Shown here piece after piece: positions 7,381 to 16,521 of a DNA stretch of 28,444 nucleotides. The position numbers were made by a program, and so were the translations under genes. Under the pieces are notes generated by a model. The model was given only the letters and a program-made list of their open reading frames with translations, did no database searches and had not been told where the DNA came from. The stretch's first letter is position 1. The number at the start of each line of letters is the position of its first letter. This DNA is from Elusimicrobia bacterium UBA6262 (GTDB lineage Bacteria; CAYTYR01; UBA6262), in NCBI GenBank assembly GCA_002441095.1, contig DJVG01000025.1, positions 1-28,444 of the forward strand, in the 5' to 3' direction.

Positions 7381-7416
7381 TTATTGTTGATAATTATATT
7401 CGGGAGGCATTATAAT

Positions 7417-8502
7417 ATGCAGCCAGGAAAAGTTCTTTATACTCGTATAGGTATCGGTATCCTTATTGCTGTGCTGGTTATTGGCCTAGTAGCTGGATTA
7501 AAAGCCTATCAGAAACATCAGAATAAACAAGCCCAGCTTCGTTTCGCGAGAGCAGAAGCGCTTTATAATAATAAAAAGTACCAGGAAGCAGTCAAGGAAT
7601 ACGAGTTCGTAGCTGCCAAATATCCCCGTAGTGAACAGGCCCCTGCCAGTTGGTATACGGCAGGTTATATCTATCGCCATTTTTTGTTTAACAATGCTGC
7701 CGCAGCGAAAACACTGCAGAAATTACTGGCCCGGTCAATGGCTACCCCTTATCGTAAAGAAACCTTGGTTCTGTTGATAGATATCTATTACCACTTAGGG
7801 CAATATAAAGAACATAATGATGTCATTACCCGCCTTTTGAAAGAATACCCCGGGGCGGTAGATGAAGATGTCCTGCGCCTGGAATTAGCCAAGGGTTTTA
7901 ATAAAATGGGCCAAACCAAAGAAACACTGGAACAACTGGCTTTAATAAAAAATAAGGAATCTGATGTAGTCAGGCACAGCCAGGAATATTACCAGCTATT
8001 AATTATCCGGGATCCTGCCGATCCCCAACCGCATTTGGAACTGGCCAGGATCTATAAAGAAATAGGCTTGAAGGAACGAGCCGCGAGTGAGCTTAAAACA
8101 GCTGAATGGCTCAAGAAAAACGCCGCCGCAGTAAAAGCCGCGCAGCAGAAAGCTGCCGCTCCGGCTAATTATCAGCGTGGTTTCACTGAGAAAAAAGTGT
8201 CTCCGAAGATAGAATTATCGCCACGGGAAGAAAAATTATATATTGACTATAACGTTGCGCAAAAGAAATCCTGGCGCAAGGCCATGAATGAAAAGAGCCA
8301 GAGTTTAGGTACACCGGCAAACGAAAAACAAGCCTTGACTTTTGGGGCAAATATTCAACGATATGAGAAAGAATGGTGGTCCAGCTGGTATGCCCAGAAC
8401 CAAACCAGCTATGATGAATGTGAAAAGATAAGATTTAAAGTGATGAATGACCCGGGATTAGCCAGGCAACTAGACGAGAAAATTATTAAATTAACCAATT
8501 AA
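7417..8502 (+). CDS. Membrane-anchored TPR protein
   Basis: The ATG at 7417 is chosen over an in-frame TTG at 7384 because GGGAGG (7402-7407) lies 9 nt before it. The 361-residue product has an N-terminal membrane segment at about 8-30. TPR-like repeats follow over about 38-240, for example ARAEALYNNKKYQEAVKEYEFV. Next comes an Ala/Lys-rich linker (245-270), and last a charged, Trp-containing C-terminal region. The first repeats resemble BamD/YbgF-type TPR domains, but there is no lipobox Cys. It sits between the minor pilins and the first exoprotein with short gaps, so an assembly or export scaffold is plausible. The exact function is not recognised. Confidence 0.8.
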   Translation: MQPGKVLYTRIGIGILIAVLVIGLVAGLKAYQKHQNKQAQLRFARAEALYNNKKYQEAVKEYEFVAAKYPRSEQAPASWYTAGYIYRHFLFNNAAAAKTLQKLLARSMATPYRKETLVLLIDIYYHLGQYKEHNDVITRLLKEYPGAVDEDVLRLELAKGFNKMGQTKETLEQLALIKNKESDVVRHSQEYYQLLIIRDPADPQPHLELARIYKEIGLKERAASELKTAEWLKKNAAAVKAAQQKAAAPANYQRGFTEKKVSPKIELSPREEKLYIDYNVAQKKSWRKAMNEKSQSLGTPANEKQALTFGANIQRYEKEWWSSWYAQNQTSYDECEKIRFKVMNDPGLARQLDEKIIKLTN

Positions 8503-8526
8503 CCAAATAAACAAAAAGAAGGAAAA

Positions 8527-11500
8527 ATGACTTTGTCTAAAAAAATAGCCTCAGGTTTAGTATTTAGTTTATTAATGATTTTCCGTAGTAGTATGGGTTT
8601 GGCTTTTGTAACCGAAACAGTGACTACGGATAATACCAGTAGTGTCAGCGCTCCCAGTGTGGTTACCGATGGCACGTATGCGTATGCCGTGTGGCAAGAG
8701 AAAACCAGTGATGGCTACATCCATATATATTATAAAAGAAAAAGCCTCTCTGGATCCTGGGCTGACAGCACCAAAGAACTGGTGTCCAGCGAGCAATCAA
8801 GCGCCAACGCCCGCAATCCCAGGATAGCTGTTAACGGCACCCATGTCTTCGTAACATGGGAGGATGACACAGCTTATATAGGCGGTAATTCTAACTCAAA
8901 AATAGCTTACAAGAGCAAACATATACTTAGTTCCTGGCCGGTCACTACAGAAGTGGTCTCTACAGAAAGCATTGCTGATGCCAGGAATCCCCAGATCACC
9001 CTGGACGCTGCCTATGTTTACATCATCTGGGATAGTCCTGCCAATATTGACGGCAGTGGTACAGACCGGGATATTTTCTATAAGAGAAAAACCCTGGCCG
9101 GTGTATGGCCCACAGCCACCGAAATAGTTTCCACTGAAAGTTCATATGATTCCAAAAAACCGGTTCTGGCCCTGGATAGCACTAATGTCTATATTGCCTG
9201 GTATGATGAAAACATTGATACTGGCGGAGCCGATATTCTCTATAAAAAGAAAGAGTTGGGCGGTACCTGGCCCGCTTCTACAGAAACAATATACACGGAT
9301 CCTATTAATGGAACTTGGGCAGATGCCCCGACTATTTCCCTGGCAGTGACAGCTGGCGCAGTCCATGCGGCCTGGCGCTATGGGATACCCGGTGTTGGTA
9401 TTTACCGGATCGCCTACAAAAAGAAAACAGTTTCCGGTTCCTGGCCGGCCGATATAGAAGTGGTATCCACTGAATCAACCGGCAATGGCATCACTCCCTG
9501 CCTGGCAGTTGATGATAATTATGTTTATGTGGTTTGGTCCGATGCCAGTGATTATCGTAATGCTGGTACTAATTCACATATTTTCTTTAAGAAGAAAGCA
9601 GTCAATTCAGCCGATTGGGGGATAGATACGGAAAATATTTCTGCCGAAAGCGCGGGACATGCAGTTACGCCTATTATCGCGCTTAAGGCCGGGACTTTTT
9701 ATATAGTTTGGGAAGATAGTTCCGAGCTTGGCTATGGGGATAGTGTCAATCATATTGTTTACCGCGCTCTATCTAGTAATCCTCCTAGCGTAGCAATTAC
9801 CTATCCAAACGGCGGGGAATCATTGAATGGTACATTCACTATTACTGCTACCGCTGCGGATCCTGATTCAAGTATCAGCAGTGTTTCTTTCTATTATACA
9901 GCCGACGAAGGCGTGACTTCAGCGCTTATTGGCACGGATACCAGCGCTCCTTACAGCTATGCTTGGGATAGCACCAAAATTATCCGCAGCGGCAATTATA
10001 AGATCAAAGCTATTGTTACCAGTGCCGACGGCGGGCAAGGTACCGATCTTTCTGACGGATCTTTCTATGTGAATAAATACGCTGATGATACTACCTTTAA
10101 TTTTTATTCCTTTGTCACTGATACTACCGCTACTTGTTATAAGGGGAGCACAGCCAGTTTGCCTCTGACCACTGAAGCCAATATCGGTACCCTGGTAACC
10201 AATACCAGTGCCCTGCAAAATGCTGACGAAACATATGAGTCAGCAACTGACACTACTGCTACCTATACATTTATGAAGTTTAATTTTACGATCACGGATA
10301 TAGTAGCTGATATCAAGTATTTCCGGGTGTATTGGACGGGCTATACCAGTACTCCTTTAAGCGGTGTTTCTCTATACTTATGGAACAAGACCCTTAGCCG
10401 TTTCGACCGTATTGATGGCTATGCTTACGACACGTCCAATGTCGGGGTTCACGAAGTGAACCATAAAATTGACTTAGTTGCACTTAATATCGCTGATTAT
10501 ATCAAGGCTGATGGTACTGTCCAGGTTCTCGTGGAAACTACTAACAACGGTAGTGGTTTGGGTTCGGTGCCCATAGGTATATATACAGATTATATCAAAA
10601 TAGAGGTTTCCTCTGACGTGACTCCTCCGGCAGAGATCAGCAATCTGCAAGCCGCTCCCGGTACTAATCGGGGTGAATTAGTTCTAACCTGGACTGCGCC
10701 GGGAGATGATGGCAATATACGCACTGCTAATGCTTACTTGATTAAGTATGGTACTGCTACTTTTAGCGGGGCAGAGTGGGAAGAAAGCTACCTGACCGAC
10801 GTTCCCAGCACTATTATTGATGCTCCCCTGGAAGCAGGGACTACAGAAACCTGTACTCTGACTGGCTTAACTGTAGGTGTCAGGTATTGGTTTGGCATCA
10901 AGACTGAGGATGAAGTTCCCAATACCAGCCAGATCGACACTACCGATCCGCAGGCCAATGCCTTGCCTAAAGGCAATACCCTGCCGGTAATTACGATGTC
11001 TGCTATCACCACACCGCAGAGAGAGGATGTCTCTATCAACTATACCTTGTCTGATTTTGATGCCGACACCTGCTCAATTAACGCGTCTTATAGTCTTGAT
11101 GGCGGGGTTACCTTTGCCAGCGCTACCAAAGGAAGCGGCGGTAATAGTTTAACCGGGCTGATGACCAGTTCGTCCTCTGCCACCGGCTATACTTTTGTCT
11201 GGGATTCCCTGGCTGATATGGGCGAGACCTACAGCGAAACAGTGCAGATACGCATTAGCGCCAATGACGGGTATGGCACTGGCACTGCGGTTTCCACCGG
11301 CAATTTCACTGTAGATAACGCAGGGGAACTGGATAATATCACCGGCGATTTCTCCTATCCCAATCCCTATAAACCTAAGCTGGGCCTCCTGACTATCCGC
11401 TATGTTTTAAACGATGATAGGAACGTGACCATTTCTATTTATAATATTCATGGTGAATTAGTGAAAGAAATGCATTATGACCCGGGTATTGCCGGCGGGG

Positions 11501-11631
11501 CTAAAGGTACAAACAAAGTGACCTGGGATGGCAAGAACAGCGGGAACCAGGCAGTGGCCAGCGGTATTTACCTGGTACATATCAAGAGTGATGGCTTTGA
11601 AAAAACCATTAAGATCGCACTGGTAAAATAA
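8527..11631 (+). CDS. Large secreted protein: seven propeller-like repeats, Ig/FN3 domains, FlgD-like C-terminus
   Basis: A 1034-residue exoprotein with an N-terminal signal peptide (about 1-26). Residues about 41-418 hold seven repeats of 52-60 residues. Each has a YVYxxW strand, an IxYKKK strand and a W-P-x-x-T-E-x-V-S-T-E-S turn, which suggests a seven-bladed beta-propeller of the sialidase/BNR-like class. No sialidase active site was identified. An Ig-like domain (420-518, starting at the PNGGE motif), an uncharacterised beta-rich region (520-696), an FN3 domain (697-814) and another Ig-like domain (815-930) follow. The last 90 residues (YPNPYKP to GIYLVHI to IKIALVK) match the FlgD-Ig/T9SS-type C-terminal module. 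It lies 24 bp after the TPR gene, probably in the same operon. A pilus-linked adhesin or secreted cargo is inferred. Confidence 0.82.
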   Translation: MTLSKKIASGLVFSLLMIFRSSMGLAFVTETVTTDNTSSVSAPSVVTDGTYAYAVWQEKTSDGYIHIYYKRKSLSGSWADSTKELVSSEQSSANARNPRIAVNGTHVFVTWEDDTAYIGGNSNSKIAYKSKHILSSWPVTTEVVSTESIADARNPQITLDAAYVYIIWDSPANIDGSGTDRDIFYKRKTLAGVWPTATEIVSTESSYDSKKPVLALDSTNVYIAWYDENIDTGGADILYKKKELGGTWPASTETIYTDPINGTWADAPTISLAVTAGAVHAAWRYGIPGVGIYRIAYKKKTVSGSWPADIEVVSTESTGNGITPCLAVDDNYVYVVWSDASDYRNAGTNSHIFFKKKAVNSADWGIDTENISAESAGHAVTPIIALKAGTFYIVWEDSSELGYGDSVNHIVYRALSSNPPSVAITYPNGGESLNGTFTITATAADPDSSISSVSFYYTADEGVTSALIGTDTSAPYSYAWDSTKIIRSGNYKIKAIVTSADGGQGTDLSDGSFYVNKYADDTTFNFYSFVTDTTATCYKGSTASLPLTTEANIGTLVTNTSALQNADETYESATDTTATYTFMKFNFTITDIVADIKYFRVYWTGYTSTPLSGVSLYLWNKTLSRFDRIDGYAYDTSNVGVHEVNHKIDLVALNIADYIKADGTVQVLVETTNNGSGLGSVPIGIYTDYIKIEVSSDVTPPAEISNLQAAPGTNRGELVLTWTAPGDDGNIRTANAYLIKYGTATFSGAEWEESYLTDVPSTIIDAPLEAGTTETCTLTGLTVGVRYWFGIKTEDEVPNTSQIDTTDPQANALPKGNTLPVITMSAITTPQREDVSINYTLSDFDADTCSINASYSLDGGVTFASATKGSGGNSLTGLMTSSSSATGYTFVWDSLADMGETYSETVQIRISANDGYGTGTAVSTGNFTVDNAGELDNITGDFSYPNPYKPKLGLLTIRYVLNDDRNVTISIYNIHGELVKEMHYDPGIAGGAKGTNKVTWDGKNSGNQAVASGIYLVHIKSDGFEKTIKIALVK

Positions 11632-11634
11632 TAG

Positions 11635-11663
11635 TTGACAGAATCCAGTTTGTATGGAACTTT
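11635..11663 (+). promoter_or_regulatory. Candidate extended -10 promoter for the beta-helix exoprotein
   Basis: TTGACA (11635-11640) begins 3 bp after the preceding stop. After 14 nt come TGG (11655-11657) and AACTTT (11658-11663). The geometry equals the other four sites, but the -10 hexamer lacks the first T, so the promoter is expected to be weaker. A TATAAT at 11681 is too close to the ATG at 11699 to serve. Confidence 0.5.
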
Positions 11664-11698
11664 TATGAAGGGAAGAATTGTATAATGGGGTGGTCAAT

Positions 11699-14600
11699 AT
11701 GAAAAAGCCGCGCAGCGCTGGTATATGCCCGGGTTCATTAAATAAAATAGTTTACCTTTTGGTAATGGCAGTAGTTTTTATTACTGCCATTTTTGTTGGC
11801 CCGGCACAGGCAGTTAATTATTGGGTCAGTAATGTCGGTAATGATGCTAACGTAGGGACAACTCCGGCGACTGCCTTTAAGAGCCTGCAAAGAGCAGCCA
11901 ATGCGGCTACGGTTGCCGGAGATGTGATCAATGTCATGGATGGCACGTATTCTTATTGGGACAACTCTGCTCTATGTGACGCGGCCAGGGCGGTTACCGG
12001 CGATAATTATATGGCGGTTTGCATGATGTTTTATAGCGGGGTTACTATAAAAGCCCAGAATCGCGGTATGGCCAAGATCATCGGTTCTAATGAGAGTTTT
12101 GGCGGAAATGTCAATGCCGGTATCCAGGTCTGGGGCGGAGCGCCGTTCAACCAGGGAGATAACATCACCATTGATGGTTTTGAGATAGACGGTCGTGACA
12201 GTGGCGGGGTGGTCAAGCGTCTCCGGGATGGTATCTGCCTTAATACCGGTGCGGCCAATTGCATTATCCAATATAACAATATACACGATTTCACCAGCAA
12301 CGGGATCAGTATCGGTAAAACTATCGGCGCTGGCGGTGATTTTGATAGTCATGGTTACTGCAACTTCACTAATGTCCATCATAATATCTGCACTTCAACA
12401 TCGGCGAGAGGCAACGCCGGGATCTATGAATATGCCTCAGCCGGCAATACCGTGGAATATAACCTGGTCCACTTCAATAATTATGGCATCGAGATTTACG
12501 CGCGCACTGCCATAACCAACCAGTCGGTGTACCGCCATAATATTTCCTATAATAACATCTATGGCCTGAATATTGATTATAAAAATGAAGTAGGCACCGG
12601 GGCGAATCCGACCATCGCCGGAGCGAACGCTGATACCAGGGTGGAATACTGCACTTTTGCCAATAACACCTATGGTTTCCGCAGCGGAGCAGGTTATGTA
12701 CTGCTTAATTACAGCATTATTGCCAATAACAGCACGAAAGGTATAGATGAAAGCGATAATGGCTGGTGGGATGGTTGTACGGATATCAAAGGTGATTATA
12801 ATTGCGTCTATAATAATGGTACGGATTATACTTCCATTTCTTTCCCTCCTACAGGTGATAATATACATCCGGCTGGTTTTGCTAATGATATAAATGTGGA
12901 TCCGCAGTTCCAGACTCTCGGCACCGGGGTTTGGGCTACTTCCTATGAATTGAGAAATAAATATACTCCCGCCAGGGTTGATACCGGACAAGTACTGACC
13001 AGCCCTTGTGTCGATCGCAGTCTTGACCTTGAAGCTGTTCCTGACCTTAGAGGCGATTTAGGGGCGCACCGGAATTCAATTTCTTCTACTAATTATATTG
13101 GCTACCCTGATCCGCCATCCAACCTGGGCTTGCCGGTTTATGTCGGCGGCGCTAATTCATGGACCAATAGTGAATATCTAGCCGGTTCAGTAAATTTAAG
13201 CGATCCTATAGAGCCGAATTCTATAGAACAGGTCCGCTACGAGTATGATATTTCTTATGAAAAATCATATGCCAGCGGCGGAAATTTAGTTTGGGGGTTT
13301 GTCTGGAACTTATGGTCTCCGGCAGGGGGCTCTTTCCCGTATACCACCGGCTGGGTATCCGCAACCTTGCCTGCTCTCCCCGGCTCCGGTGAAGGCCAAT
13401 TCCACTGGCGGGCGCGTTGTGAAGACAATGTAAAAGTGAATTCTGGAAATATCAGCAACTGGACCTATGCCAGTGGTATCGAGGGCGCTGATTCAATTGC
13501 TTTTGGCATAGATTTGACTCGGCCGTTTATAGTCGATTCTGCTGCTTCTACTGCGGTCTTGAACCCGGGACCCAGTACTGTTGATTTAACTTGGCCAGTG
13601 ACTGAGGATGCACCGCATACCTATCGCGGTGCCGGAACCCCATTAACTCCGCCTCCCGGGTATAAACGCGAAAGCGGCCGTGACCATTATAATATATATC
13701 GCTCTACGTTTACCTATGTGGGCACAAGTTATGACGCTTCTGATACCACGAGAATGGCTTTTCTCGCTACCCGCTGTGATCTTCTGTTAGTGAGTAATAA
13801 CCAGTTCATGACTGATGATAACATGACTTATGTGCTGGATAATCCTGCGGTAACTAATTTAGAACCAGGCGGTACTTATTACTATACCATCTGCGTAGTA
13901 GATGCGGCAGGCAATATAGGCAATCCCATGAGGCCGATGCTGATGGTTAAATTCCCGGCAGTGGCCTGGCATATGCCAGCTGACGCAGTGCCTGGCTTGG
14001 CCGGGATAAATTATCGTAATCCAACGACCCCGAGTGAACTGAACTCAGTTGACCTCTATGTGGGGACAGTATATACCGGTGACCCGACAGATTATATTAT
14101 TACCTTATACTGGACCAATACCGGCGCTGATCCGGATTTAGCTTCTTTTAATCAGGTTTTAGTAGATTCCCATATGTTCCCTGCTGTCGGACAAAATGAG
14201 TATTATTATAAAACTGCTGCGCCTATTCCTGCCCAGCTGCCTGGAACCACGGTAAAATATATGTTTAAGGTGGTCAAGGACGGAGAGACATACTGGCTGT
14301 TGTCGGATAAAGTATATAAAAGCGTAACGCCGCCGGTTGATCCGGCACGGATCTATTTCAACTATTATATTGATGATTTGAATTTGGTATATCTTCATGC
14401 CCCAGCGTTTTTTCAGCCTTTGGTCAGCACTGGCGGCAGTCTTGATCTAGACAGGACTACTGGCATGAGTTTGGACCTGACCCATAATGGCACAGAGTCA
14501 TATTGCATTACTAATGCCAATTGGGTCAGACATTATGCCAAGGTTAAACGTCTTGCCGCCGGTACAGAGGTAAGGTTCTATTATACGGTCGGGACTCATT

Positions 14601-16384
14601 CCCTTGCTGTCAATACTATTTTCGATGCTGGCGCTGATAATTATTATATCCAAGGACTTCTTGATCATTCTGATGCTGCCTATGATTATTATTACGCTGA
14701 TTTTCCCATTGATATCCATGCCTGCGGTGATTCGGTTAACAGTGCCTACGGCGTAGTGGGTGTAAGAATAGCAGGCAAGAGGTCTGCCGCAGATGCTTGG
14801 CGGAATGATGATGGTGATTATATTTATACCTATTATGTCAAGAAAGCTGCCGGTTGCACCGACGCGAATCATCGCGGAGAACTGGATAATGATGTCCGGC
14901 CTGAAGCCTTGAAGCATGACTGGGCAGCAACTAACCTCCCGGTCAGTACCTCATATTTTATGCCTAATGGTAACGGTCCTGTGGACGTAGCCAGTATGTT
15001 ACCTGGTAATCGACAGATGCAGCCTACAACTGCAGATACTGTGCCGGACGTTTTTTACGGGGAAATACCTGACTTCCATCTGCGTTTTGCCTATAGTGAC
15101 GGGTATAATTCCAATCCTTCTTATGCTCTGAGTTTGAGATGCCAAAACTGGACTGATGCTACCTATGATAGTTTTGTTGAAACCACCTGGAATAATAACG
15201 GATTCAGTACTTCTACCGTGATCGATGATCATGCGAATAATAGTTTTACCGGTGGATTTACCGGAAATGCGGATAGTGGTAATTCTTTCTATGGCCACTA
15301 TGGATTTTTAAAGGTGAACCACACTTCTACGGTCACGGCGATTCAAGATCTTGGCTTGATGCCGGAATCCGCCAAAATTGAATATTTATTAAAAGTCAAA
15401 GACGGTGCTGGAGTAGGCGCGACTGTCTATTGCTATAATCAAGCGCCGCATCATACTACCAACAATGGTACCGCGGAAGCGGATCCTTTTACATATTATA
15501 TCCTGCAGGATGATCTTTCCCGGCCGGAAGCGACGTCCCACCCGCAAAACAGGCAAGGCACTACTGCTGCCTGGGAAAATGGCGGCGGGATATATTCCAG
15601 GGGCGGTACCTATACCGTCAAGATAGGACTGCGGGATGTTAGCAATGGGACTACGGATATTTACGGGACAGCGGGATTTCATAATGTCATCAGCGGCCGG
15701 GGCGGATTAGGCGCTTCTGGGGGAATAGACAGCGGGATCCTTAGTAACCCCGGGGCCACTGGTACGACCAATGATCCGGTACATGACACGAGACTATATT
15801 ACCGGTTTAGCGATGTAGAAGATAGAGTGCATGGTGGATATCCTTTGTTGGCTAATTATGCTGATGATCCTGCTTGTGAGATCACTGCTGAAGCATGCGG
15901 CGACGCTGCAGGCTCGGATAAATTTGATGGATTTGTCAGTCTACAGCCGGTGGCTGGCAGCCCGGGTGAATGGTCGGGGAGTTTCACGCTGGGCACTGCT
16001 GCAAAGCATATTTACTATCGTGTTTACGCTTGCAATAATGATTATGAACCGCAGGCATTTAAAAATACCTCCCTGAATACATTGACTAGTGTAGGCAACG
16101 CAGCTCCGACTGGCGTGCATGGAACTACCGGGGTTGAAGTAGAAAATGCACCATTTAGTCATTTGGCGACTGATTTGGAAGCGCGGGAGCTTGACCGTGA
16201 TCATGGCTGGGTAATGCCGACCAGGTATGGCGGGCAGGTGAGCGGCGAGCGGATGATCAGGATCATTTCCGAAGCAGATGTGAACGGCACGAGAAAAGTA
16301 GTTGTGACCGATGTGTCTGCCGAAGATGATAAAGCCGGAAATATTATTTCCCACGAGATCACTAATAAAGTACCGGCACCTTGA
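11699..16384 (+). CDS. Giant secreted right-handed beta-helix protein with FN3-like domains
   Basis: From the ATG at 11699 (preceded by GGGGTGG) the product has 1561 residues. A TTG at 11678 would only add 7 residues before the signal peptide. The signal peptide ends AQA (residue 38). Residues about 39-460 form a parallel beta-helix. They open with YWVSNVGNDANVGTTPATAFKSLQRAA, the DUF1565/NosD-type start, run through N-rich coils (NITIDGFEIDG, NGISIG, YGIEIYA) and end SPCVDRS to PDLRGDLGAHR. FN3-like (about 465-745) and further beta-rich segments follow. No FlgD-like tail is present, unlike the neighbouring exoprotein. Pectate-lyase catalytic residues were not identified, so a polysaccharide-binding or structural role is as likely as an enzyme. 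Confidence 0.82.
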   Translation: MKKPRSAGICPGSLNKIVYLLVMAVVFITAIFVGPAQAVNYWVSNVGNDANVGTTPATAFKSLQRAANAATVAGDVINVMDGTYSYWDNSALCDAARAVTGDNYMAVCMMFYSGVTIKAQNRGMAKIIGSNESFGGNVNAGIQVWGGAPFNQGDNITIDGFEIDGRDSGGVVKRLRDGICLNTGAANCIIQYNNIHDFTSNGISIGKTIGAGGDFDSHGYCNFTNVHHNICTSTSARGNAGIYEYASAGNTVEYNLVHFNNYGIEIYARTAITNQSVYRHNISYNNIYGLNIDYKNEVGTGANPTIAGANADTRVEYCTFANNTYGFRSGAGYVLLNYSIIANNSTKGIDESDNGWWDGCTDIKGDYNCVYNNGTDYTSISFPPTGDNIHPAGFANDINVDPQFQTLGTGVWATSYELRNKYTPARVDTGQVLTSPCVDRSLDLEAVPDLRGDLGAHRNSISSTNYIGYPDPPSNLGLPVYVGGANSWTNSEYLAGSVNLSDPIEPNSIEQVRYEYDISYEKSYASGGNLVWGFVWNLWSPAGGSFPYTTGWVSATLPALPGSGEGQFHWRARCEDNVKVNSGNISNWTYASGIEGADSIAFGIDLTRPFIVDSAASTAVLNPGPSTVDLTWPVTEDAPHTYRGAGTPLTPPPGYKRESGRDHYNIYRSTFTYVGTSYDASDTTRMAFLATRCDLLLVSNNQFMTDDNMTYVLDNPAVTNLEPGGTYYYTICVVDAAGNIGNPMRPMLMVKFPAVAWHMPADAVPGLAGINYRNPTTPSELNSVDLYVGTVYTGDPTDYIITLYWTNTGADPDLASFNQVLVDSHMFPAVGQNEYYYKTAAPIPAQLPGTTVKYMFKVVKDGETYWLLSDKVYKSVTPPVDPARIYFNYYIDDLNLVYLHAPAFFQPLVSTGGSLDLDRTTGMSLDLTHNGTESYCITNANWVRHYAKVKRLAAGTEVRFYYTVGTHSLAVNTIFDAGADNYYIQGLLDHSDAAYDYYYADFPIDIHACGDSVNSAYGVVGVRIAGKRSAADAWRNDDGDYIYTYYVKKAAGCTDANHRGELDNDVRPEALKHDWAATNLPVSTSYFMPNGNGPVDVASMLPGNRQMQPTTADTVPDVFYGEIPDFHLRFAYSDGYNSNPSYALSLRCQNWTDATYDSFVETTWNNNGFSTSTVIDDHANNSFTGGFTGNADSGNSFYGHYGFLKVNHTSTVTAIQDLGLMPESAKIEYLLKVKDGAGVGATVYCYNQAPHHTTNNGTAEADPFTYYILQDDLSRPEATSHPQNRQGTTAAWENGGGIYSRGGTYTVKIGLRDVSNGTTDIYGTAGFHNVISGRGGLGASGGIDSGILSNPGATGTTNDPVHDTRLYYRFSDVEDRVHGGYPLLANYADDPACEITAEACGDAAGSDKFDGFVSLQPVAGSPGEWSGSFTLGTAAKHIYYRVYACNNDYEPQAFKNTSLNTLTSVGNAAPTGVHGTTGVEVENAPFSHLATDLEARELDRDHGWVMPTRYGGQVSGERMIRIISEADVNGTRKVVVTDVSAEDDKAGNIISHEITNKVPAP

Positions 16385-16428
16385 TTCTCGTCTGAAAAAA
16401 ACAAATCTATGGGCGGAGAGTCACGGTG

Positions 16429-16438
16429 TACCGCGGTA
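16429..16438. promoter_or_regulatory. Perfect 10-bp palindrome upstream of the pilM promoter
   Basis: TACCGCGGTA (16429-16438) is a perfect palindrome ending 15 bp before the -35 box. The neighbouring CGGTGTACCG (16424-16433) is a second, overlapping inverted repeat. The position suits an activator or repressor site; no known consensus is recognised. Confidence 0.3.
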
Positions 16439-16453
16439 ATTTGAAAATAAATC

Positions 16454-16482
16454 TTGACAAGAAAAAGCGATTATGTTAATTA
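16454..16482 (+). promoter_or_regulatory. Extended -10 promoter for pilMNOPQ
   Basis: TTGACA (16454-16459), 14 nt, TGT (16474-16476) and TAATTA (16477-16482). After the -10, ATATAAG matches the pilin promoter as well. The start codon of pilM is 40 nt downstream. Confidence 0.72.
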
Positions 16483-16521
16483 ATATATAAGAAAGGTGGT
16501 CGAAAAGGAGATACAATACAT

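Noticed and set aside
7387..7416. TTGATA and TATAAT with an 18-bp spacer before the TPR gene
   Set aside because: The TATAAT directly abuts the ATG at 7417, so transcription would begin inside the gene and omit the GGGAGG ribosome binding site. The gene is better explained as part of the operon from 5268.
8527..9780. Sialidase function for the propeller region
   Set aside because: The repeats lack a clear Asp-box (S-x-D-x-G-x-T-W) series and the Arg triad was not found, so only the fold is proposed.
12437..12991. A 184-codon minus-strand frame inside the beta-helix gene
   Set aside because: It is Ile-rich and low in complexity, mirroring the N/Y-rich coils of the beta-helix on the plus strand. 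The plus-strand protein has clear family features.
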